Assembly: GCF_018531465.1 (NCBI RefSeq)
Contig: NZ_JAHDTF010000012.1
Coordinates: forward strand, 228,942-292,941
Reading direction: 5' to 3'
Origin: Sphaerisporangium fuscum
GTDB lineage: Bacteria; Actinomycetota; Actinomycetes; Streptosporangiales; Streptosporangiaceae
DNA length: 64,000 nt
The notes below the pieces were generated by a model. That model had not been told where the DNA came from. It saw only the letters and a program-made list of their open reading frames with translations, and ran no database searches. Shown one piece after another: positions 59,031 through 64,000 of this stretch. The number at the start of each line of letters is the position of its first letter. The stretch's first letter is position 1. Made by a program: the position numbers and the translations under genes.

Positions 59031-59525
59031 GTGGAAACCGAACTGGACGCCCCACGGCTCTCCTTCCGGGAACCCGAGGGGCACAGAGAAGCCGGAGCGC
59101 CCGGGGATTCCTTGACCGGTGAACCGGTCGACATCGCCGCGTTGTTCGCCGATCACCACCTGGGCCTGGTACGGCTCGCGCTGCTGATGATCGGCGACCA
59201 GGCCGGCGCGGAGGACGTCGTCCAGGAGGCCTTCGAGCGCACGCACGCCGGACGCCGCCGCCTCCGCCAGTCGAACAGCGTGTTCATCAACGGGGTGAAG
59301 GTGCAGGACATGCCGGAGTCCTTCCGCATCCGGGTCGCGCCGGAAACCGACCGGCCGGCGCTGGTGCGGACCCTCAAAGGCATGCAGGGTGTCTCCAGCG
59401 GTGGTCGACGAGAGCTGCGTGGACCGCACCACGAAGAAAGTGACCTGCTAGCCACGCCATCACCGATATTGCCGTCCACGACGGGAGTACGCGTAATGTG
59501 GGCCCAAGCGCGCCCGCACGCATGA
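59031..59525 (+). pseudogene. Truncated ECF sigma factor fused to an unrelated tail
   Basis: Residues about 32-80 are sigma-70 region 2 (VDIAALFADHHLGLVRLALL, MIGDQAGAEDVVQEAFERTH), but the chain breaks after RRRLRQSN and region 4 is missing. The next part (SVFINGVKVQDMPESFRIRV) reads like the end of another exported protein, and a shift of frame near 59395 would let it finish VDRTTKKVTC at 59452. A deletion fusion is the simplest reading. Confidence 0.6.
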
Positions 59526-59555
59526 TCCGTATCGGCGAGGAGGCGGAGGGGTTCC

Positions 59556-60398
59556 ATGGGCATGATCATGGCCGTGAGCTTTGCTCGCTACGGGAGGCTC
59601 TACTACCTCGACCCCGGCGGCCACAGCCCCAAGGTGGGCGACAAGGTACTGGTGCCGACCGACGCCGGCCCCGAGGTCGCCGAGTGCGTCTGGGCCCCGC
59701 AGTGGGTGAGCGAGGACATCGACGGCCTGCCCGTCTGCGCCGGCATCGCGGGCGAGGAGCACCTCGAACGCGACGAGGCGAACCGCCGCCGACGGGCCGA
59801 GGCGCGCAGCGTGACGAAGCGCCTGATCAAACGGCACGAGCTGCCCATGAAGATCGTCGGTGTGGACTACCTCGACGCCGACAACGTCTACACCGTTTAC
59901 TTCTCCGCCCCCCACCGGGTGGACTTCCGCGCCCTCGTCCGCGACCTGGCCCGCAACCTGCGGGCCAGGGTCGAACTGCGCCAGATCGGCCCGCGCGACG
60001 AGGCGCGGCTGCAGGGCGGCATCGGCCCCTGCGGGCGTGACCTGTGCTGCGCCACCTTCCTGAAGGACTTCGAGCCGGTGTCGGTCCGCATGGCCAAGGA
60101 CCAGGACCTTCCGGTCAACCCGCTGCGCATCGCGGGCGCCTGCGGGCGGCTGATGTGCTGCCTGAAGTACGAGCACCCCCTGTACCAGGAGTTCCGGGCC
60201 TCGGCGCCGCGCGTGGGGACCGCGGTGGACACCCCGGAGGGCTCCGGAACCGTCGTCGGGCACAACGTCCCCGGCGACTCGGTCGTCGTCCGGCTGAACG
60301 ACGGGGGGCGCAGGTGCGCGTGCTCGAAGGCGAGCGTGTGCTCGCCGCGGAAGCAGCACGACGCGATGTACGGCGGACAGCTTCCCTCGGGGGAGTGA
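59556..60398 (+). CDS. ricT: PSP1-domain protein RicT/YaaT
   Basis: 280 residues from ATG 59556 with GGAGGGG. PSP1 C-terminal domain: VYFSAPHRVDFRALVRDLAR, QIGPRDEARLQGGIGPCGRD and the Cys series LCCATFL, GACGRLMCCLKYEHPLY. In Bacillus the homolog joins a Y-complex binding 4Fe-4S clusters that steers RNase Y; the Cys set is kept here. Usually next to holB, from which it is separated by an inserted block. A further Cys-rich tail (RRCACSKASVCSP) is unusual. Confidence 0.9.
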   Translation: MGMIMAVSFARYGRLYYLDPGGHSPKVGDKVLVPTDAGPEVAECVWAPQWVSEDIDGLPVCAGIAGEEHLERDEANRRRRAEARSVTKRLIKRHELPMKIVGVDYLDADNVYTVYFSAPHRVDFRALVRDLARNLRARVELRQIGPRDEARLQGGIGPCGRDLCCATFLKDFEPVSVRMAKDQDLPVNPLRIAGACGRLMCCLKYEHPLYQEFRASAPRVGTAVDTPEGSGTVVGHNVPGDSVVVRLNDGGRRCACSKASVCSPRKQHDAMYGGQLPSGE

Positions 60399-60483
60399 AA
60401 GCCCAGGTGGGCGGGGTACAACCAAAGGGCCGCGCGGAAGATCACCGGCGGCTGTTCGACAACGGGGGACAGGTGGTCGGCGC

Positions 60484-62058
60484 ATGATGCGCTCTCCAGG
60501 CGCCGGCCGCAGGGCCGGCGTCATTCTCGCGGCGATGGTGATCGCCTCCGCGTGCACGGCCAAGGGGGAGTCCGGGCACGGAGCGGACGGGTCGACGGCG
60601 GTCGGCCCACCTGCGGCAGGGGCGGCGGCCACCCAGGCGCCGTCGGCGGCACTGGCGCCGTACTACACGCAGAAGATCAAGTGGGCGCCCTGCAAACAGG
60701 ACTTCCAGTGCGGCAAGCTCGACGTCCCCCTCGACTACGCCGACCCGGAAGGCGAGCGCATCCAGATCAGCCTGATCAAGCTCCCGGCGAGCGGCAAGGA
60801 CCGCGTGGGCTCGATCATCCTCAATCCCGGCGGGCCGGGAGGATCGGGCATCGGCTACGCGCAGGCCGCCAAGTCGGTGCTGACGCCCGCCGTCCTGTCC
60901 AAGTTCGACACCGTGGGCTTCGACCCCCGCGGAGTCGGCGAGTCGGCGCCCGTGCGCTGTCTCACCGGCGCCGAACTCGACAAGTTCATCGGGCTCGACG
61001 GCACACCCGACAACCCCGCCGAGATCAGCGCGCTGGCCAAGGGCGCCAAACACTTCGCCGAGGGATGCGAGGCCAAGTCGGCGAAACTGCTGCCCCACGT
61101 CGGCACGGCCGACGCCGCCCGCGACATGGACGTCCTGCGAGCGGCCCTCGGCGACCAAGGCGTGACGTACCTGGGCAAGTCGTACGGCACCTACCTCGGC
61201 GCCGTGTACGCGGACCTGTTCCCGAAGAAGATCCGCGCGATGGTGCTCGACGGCGCCATCGACCCCGCGATCTCGCCGGTCCCCGCCGTCAACGCCGCCC
61301 AGGCGCACGGCTTCGAGGTGGCCCTGCGGTCCTTCATCGAAGACTGCCTCAAGCAGACCACCTGCCCCTTCTCCACCAAGAACACCGATTCCGCCCTGAA
61401 CCAGGTCACCAGCCTCCTCAAGGCCACCGACCAGCACCCGCTTCGCAACGACACCGGCGACGGGCGGCAGATCGACGAATCGTGGACCACACTCGGCATC
61501 GTCACCGCGCTGTACGACAAGCGCTCCTGGCCCGTGCTCAGATCCGCCCTCGGCCAGGCCTTCCGCGGGGACGGCACCACCCTGCTCAAGCTCGCCGACA
61601 TCCTGGTCGACCGCAAACCGGACGGCAGCTACTCCAACCAGACCGAGGCCAACATGGCCATCAACTGCATCGACCACCCCTATCCCCACAAGCTGTCCGC
61701 CTACGAACAGGCAGCCGAGAAGGCCCAGAAGGAATCCCCCCGCTTCGGGGCCTACGTCATGTGGGGCTCCCTGCCCTGCGAGTACTGGCCGATCCAGCCC
61801 AACGTCACCGACAAGCCCCTGAGGGCCGCCGGCGCCCCACCCATCCTCGTCGTCGGCACCCAGCGCGACCCGGCCACCCCGTACGAGTGGGCCAAGAACC
61901 TCGCCTCCGAGCTGTCCTCCGGCGTACTCCTCAGCTACGACGGCGACGGCCACACCGCCTACCGCACCGGCTCCACCTGTGTGGACGAGGCGGTCGACCG
62001 CTACCTGATCGACCGCACACCCCCCAAGAACCCCACCTCCTGCCCCAAGATCACCTAA
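60484..62058 (+). CDS. Secreted tripeptidyl-aminopeptidase-like alpha/beta hydrolase (S33)
   Basis: 524 residues from ATG 60484. Lipoprotein signal with VIASACTAKG at about residue 20. N-terminal hydrolase half with NPGGPGGSGIGYA oxyanion loop, DPRGVGES, nucleophile Ser in LGKSYGTYLGAVY, and C-terminal TAP-like domain with YDGDGHTAYRTGSTC carrying the catalytic His and VGTQRDPATP the Asp. Matches SlpD/E and Tap family proteases that trim N-terminal tripeptides or hydrolyse esters outside the cell. Confidence 0.92.
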   Translation: MMRSPGAGRRAGVILAAMVIASACTAKGESGHGADGSTAVGPPAAGAAATQAPSAALAPYYTQKIKWAPCKQDFQCGKLDVPLDYADPEGERIQISLIKLPASGKDRVGSIILNPGGPGGSGIGYAQAAKSVLTPAVLSKFDTVGFDPRGVGESAPVRCLTGAELDKFIGLDGTPDNPAEISALAKGAKHFAEGCEAKSAKLLPHVGTADAARDMDVLRAALGDQGVTYLGKSYGTYLGAVYADLFPKKIRAMVLDGAIDPAISPVPAVNAAQAHGFEVALRSFIEDCLKQTTCPFSTKNTDSALNQVTSLLKATDQHPLRNDTGDGRQIDESWTTLGIVTALYDKRSWPVLRSALGQAFRGDGTTLLKLADILVDRKPDGSYSNQTEANMAINCIDHPYPHKLSAYEQAAEKAQKESPRFGAYVMWGSLPCEYWPIQPNVTDKPLRAAGAPPILVVGTQRDPATPYEWAKNLASELSSGVLLSYDGDGHTAYRTGSTCVDEAVDRYLIDRTPPKNPTSCPKIT

Positions 62059-62103
62059 CTCCCACACCCCCCTGCGGAGCCGCACAGCTGGGCGATGATC
62101 GAA

Positions 62104-62243
62104 GGGGGCTGTAACCGGGCGGGTGGGCGAAGGGGCCGTGTGGCTGGGCGGCGGCCGAAGGGGTTGTGTAGCTGGACGATGACCGGAGGGGCCGTGTAGC
62201 TGGGCGGCGGCCGGAGGGGCCCTGTGACCGGGCGGCGAGCGGA
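62104..62243. repeat. Five tandem 28-bp repeats
   Basis: Units at 62104, 62132, 62160, 62188 and 62216, each of the type GGGGCCGTGTAGCTGGGCGG plus CGGCCGGA with scattered changes. They fill the gap between the hydrolase gene and tRNA-Thr. Confidence 0.85.
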
Positions 62244-62340
62244 GGGCCCCCGCCATAGATTGCCACTGCCCCGCAACGCCTGGCGCAAGAACCGCCGGAA
62301 ACCTGTAGACTTCGACACGCTGCGGGTTCACCTGCAGCAC

Positions 62341-62417
62341 GCCGCCTTAGCTCAGTCGGCCAGAGCGACGCACTCGTAATGCGTAGGTCAAGGGTTCGAT
62401 TCCCTTAGGCGGCTCCA
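62341..62417 (+). tRNA. tRNA-Thr (anticodon CGT)
   Basis: Acceptor GCCGCCT pairs with AGGCGGC; D arm AGCTCAGTCGGCCAGAGC; anticodon loop CTCGTAA in stem ACGCA/TGCGT; T arm with GGTTCGATTCC. 74 nt plus encoded CCA. The integrase gene lies just downstream, so its 3' end is the probable attachment site. Confidence 0.95.
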
Positions 62418-62425
62418 CAATGACC

Positions 62426-62453
62426 AGGGCGTTCTCCGGTTGGAGAACGCCCT
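62426..62453 (+). terminator. Hairpin between tRNA-Thr and integrase
   Basis: AGGGCGTTCTCC and GGAGAACGCCCT form a perfect 12-bp stem with a four-base loop, then TTGATCGTTT. Serves the tRNA and possibly the convergent integrase. Confidence 0.75.
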
Positions 62454-62484
62454 TGATCGTTTCTGGTTGCAGTTCGAGTTGCAG

Positions 62485-63844
62485 TTATCGCGACTGGCCG
62501 TCTCCCCACAACACCCGCCCCATCTGACGCGCCGCGTCCTTTGCCATCGGCGACGCGACATGTGTATAGCGCTGGGTGACTCGGATGTCCGAGTGGCCGA
62601 GGACCTCCATCACGGTACGGACGTGCACCCCCATGTCGATCAGTAGGGTCCCAGCGGTGTGCCGGCCATCGTGGACGCGGGCATCCCATACTCCGGCCTG
62701 CTGGAGTATCTCCTTCCACTCCTCCCAATCGTGCCGTGGGTCGATCGGCCGACCATCCGGCCGGGCGAAGACGAGATCGTTGTCCTCCCACGCCTGGCCG
62801 GCCGCAGCCCGTTCGACCTCCTGTGCCTCTCGCTGTGCCTCAAGCAGGGGTATGAGTTCAGCAGGGACCGGGATGACGCGCTTCGACCGGCTCTTCGGGC
62901 GCCGGAAGCCGAGCCCGCCGCCCTGGCGGTTGGGACAGGTACTCGCGTGCCGCGTGTAGTCCTTGGGACATGCGTTCTTCACCTCGGGGCAGACGTGCCC
63001 CTTCTTGTGGCAGCCCTTCACGATGACGGTGCTTGGTGCAGTCCTTTGGACAGGGGACTCGGTGCTTGTCCTTGGTGCACGCTACGGGATCTCCGCACCC
63101 GTGTAGCCACTTGGTGCGCTGGATCTGCCACCAGATCTTGACCTCGTGCCCGTCGAGATCCACGTACTTCCAGCGCAAGCCGAGCGCTTCACCCTGTCTG
63201 AGCCCCAAGGCAATGCCGACCACCCACCGGGCGCCGTTGCGTCGACCAGCTACGACGTCGAGAATCTTTCGCACGTCGCTACGGCTGAGCGGCTCGATCT
63301 CGACGTCACCGCTACCGGGCGGCTCGACGAGTTTCGCCACATTGCGGCCCACCTGATCGCGCCGCATGGCGATCTCCAGAGCCCTGGACAGGACGCGATG
63401 CACCTTGAGGATGTGCGACTCCGCCTTACCTTGCTCCGCCATCCCGACGTACAGCCGATCGAGGTGTTCAGGCATGAGCCGGTCGAGGCGATGCTTACCG
63501 AGGTGCGGCACGATCCAGTTCTTGTTCTTGCTCCGGTAGTCGTCCAGCGTTCGAGGTGCCATCTTGCCCGTGGCCACGAGGCGCGCGCAGATGGTGTCGA
63601 GGTACGTCGTCATCCATTGCTCGACGGTCGGTCGACGCCCCGGCTTGCTGGTCTTTCCGGCATCTCGAAGTTTCTCCAGCTCTCGAACCTTGCGCGTGAC
63701 CTCGGCCTTGGAATCGGCCACCCGGTGCCGTCGGTCGGGCGCACCGTTGTCCTTCACGCCCATGGTCACCCAGCCATGCCACTTCCCATCCTTGCCCAGG
63801 TAGATGGATGAGCGGCCGTTGGGATTCCGTCCGCCTGAAGTCAT
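62485..63844 (-). pseudogene. Tyrosine integrase broken by a frameshift, with Cys/His-rich insert
   Basis: Two frames together give about 453 residues. The first (ATG 63844) has the SAM-like N-domain and catalytic Arg216 in GIALGLRQGEALGLRW; the second (to 62485) has HDGRHTAGTLL (His-Arg) and GHSDIRVTQRYTHV (His, catalytic Tyr). The frame changes near 63030, in the middle of an insert rich in Cys/His (HGCGDPVACTKDKHRVPCPK, then CHKKGHVCPEVKNACPKDY) between boxes I and II. One extra base there would explain the break. It lies next to tRNA-Thr, which identifies it as the element's integrase. A programmed shift is possible but less likely. Confidence 0.8.
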
Positions 63845-63873
63845 GTCAGTTCTCCAGTTCCGTGACGGAAGGC

Positions 63874-64000
63874 GGGACTGTCTAGAAAACGGTGTTTCTC
63901 GATCTCGATTCGTTATCGGGTGGTCGGGGTCAGGCGGCCTTCGAAGGTGATGGCGAAGGCGTTCAGGGCGGCCTTCCAGCGGGTGATCCAGCGTTTGCGG
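63874..64000 (-). mobile_element. IS256-family element end with transposase C-terminus (partial)
   Basis: The minus strand reads RKRWITRWKAALNAFAITFE then GRLTPTTR and a stop at 63913-63915, the typical C-terminus of IS256-family transposases. Outward of it, GGGACTGTCTAGAAAACGGT beginning at 63874 looks like the terminal inverted repeat. The rest lies beyond the window. It inserted 30 bases upstream of the integrase start codon. Confidence 0.7.

Overview
The window is high-GC DNA with actinomycete hallmarks: many GTG starts, stop-start overlaps (ATGA/GTGA), probable leaderless promoters, chaplin-type domains, a snapalysin-type protease, an IdeR/DmdR-like iron box and a dTMP kinase fused to an MFS domain. 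Gene content (DUF5703, topA, tmk, holB, ricT, a secreted tripeptidyl-aminopeptidase-like hydrolase) suggests Streptosporangiales, probably Streptosporangiaceae. That placement is inference, because no rRNA gene is present.

Left third (1-28 kb) is accessory. It opens with regulator/enzyme pairs: DoxX/LysR, a WYL regulator facing a VOC protein across a perfect 10-bp dyad, and a TetR with a TetX-like flavoprotein. A metal-handling block follows (8.4-13.2 kb): a DHA2 exporter and CsoR, each with CsoR-like GC-rich dyads, then DUF305, DUF6153, an M56 peptidase and a BlaI/CopY repressor. Next is a closed sugar regulon (13.3-22.2 kb): a LacI repressor, a secreted protein with ricin-type lectin repeats, an ABC sugar importer and a GH35 beta-galactosidase, sharing three near-identical operators. 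After it comes an operon matching the mycobacterial lpqS-cysK2-Rv0849 layout, which is copper-responsive in Mycobacterium tuberculosis.

From 25.8 to 32.5 kb the DNA is decayed: remnants of an aminotransferase, an amidohydrolase, a GNAT enzyme and an MFS transporter lie between intact small enzymes. A DnaA-box-like and repeat cluster sits at 28.5 kb. An SRPBCC-ArsR pair with duplicated GCAAC-N5-GTTGC dyads follows, then tRNA-Leu(GAG).

Centre (34-50 kb) is more conserved: M20 peptidase, a cell-surface pair including a membrane-anchored protein with seven chaplin-like repeats, DUF5703, topA, the efeUOB iron uptake operon behind iron boxes, the MFS-Tmk fusion and holB. A D-amino-acid catabolic module (RidA, IclR, PfkB kinase, D-threonine-aldolase-like enzyme, D-aminoacylase, GntP permease), a MarR/FUSC pair and a broken sigma factor separate holB from ricT, which in many bacteria lie together.

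Right end (62.3-64 kb): tRNA-Thr(CGT) is followed by a frameshifted tyrosine integrase with an unusual Cys/His-rich insert. The end of an IS256-like element lies just upstream of its start codon. This is the edge of an integrative element that continues past the window. Intergenic space also holds three tandem-repeat arrays (25, 33 and 28 bp units).
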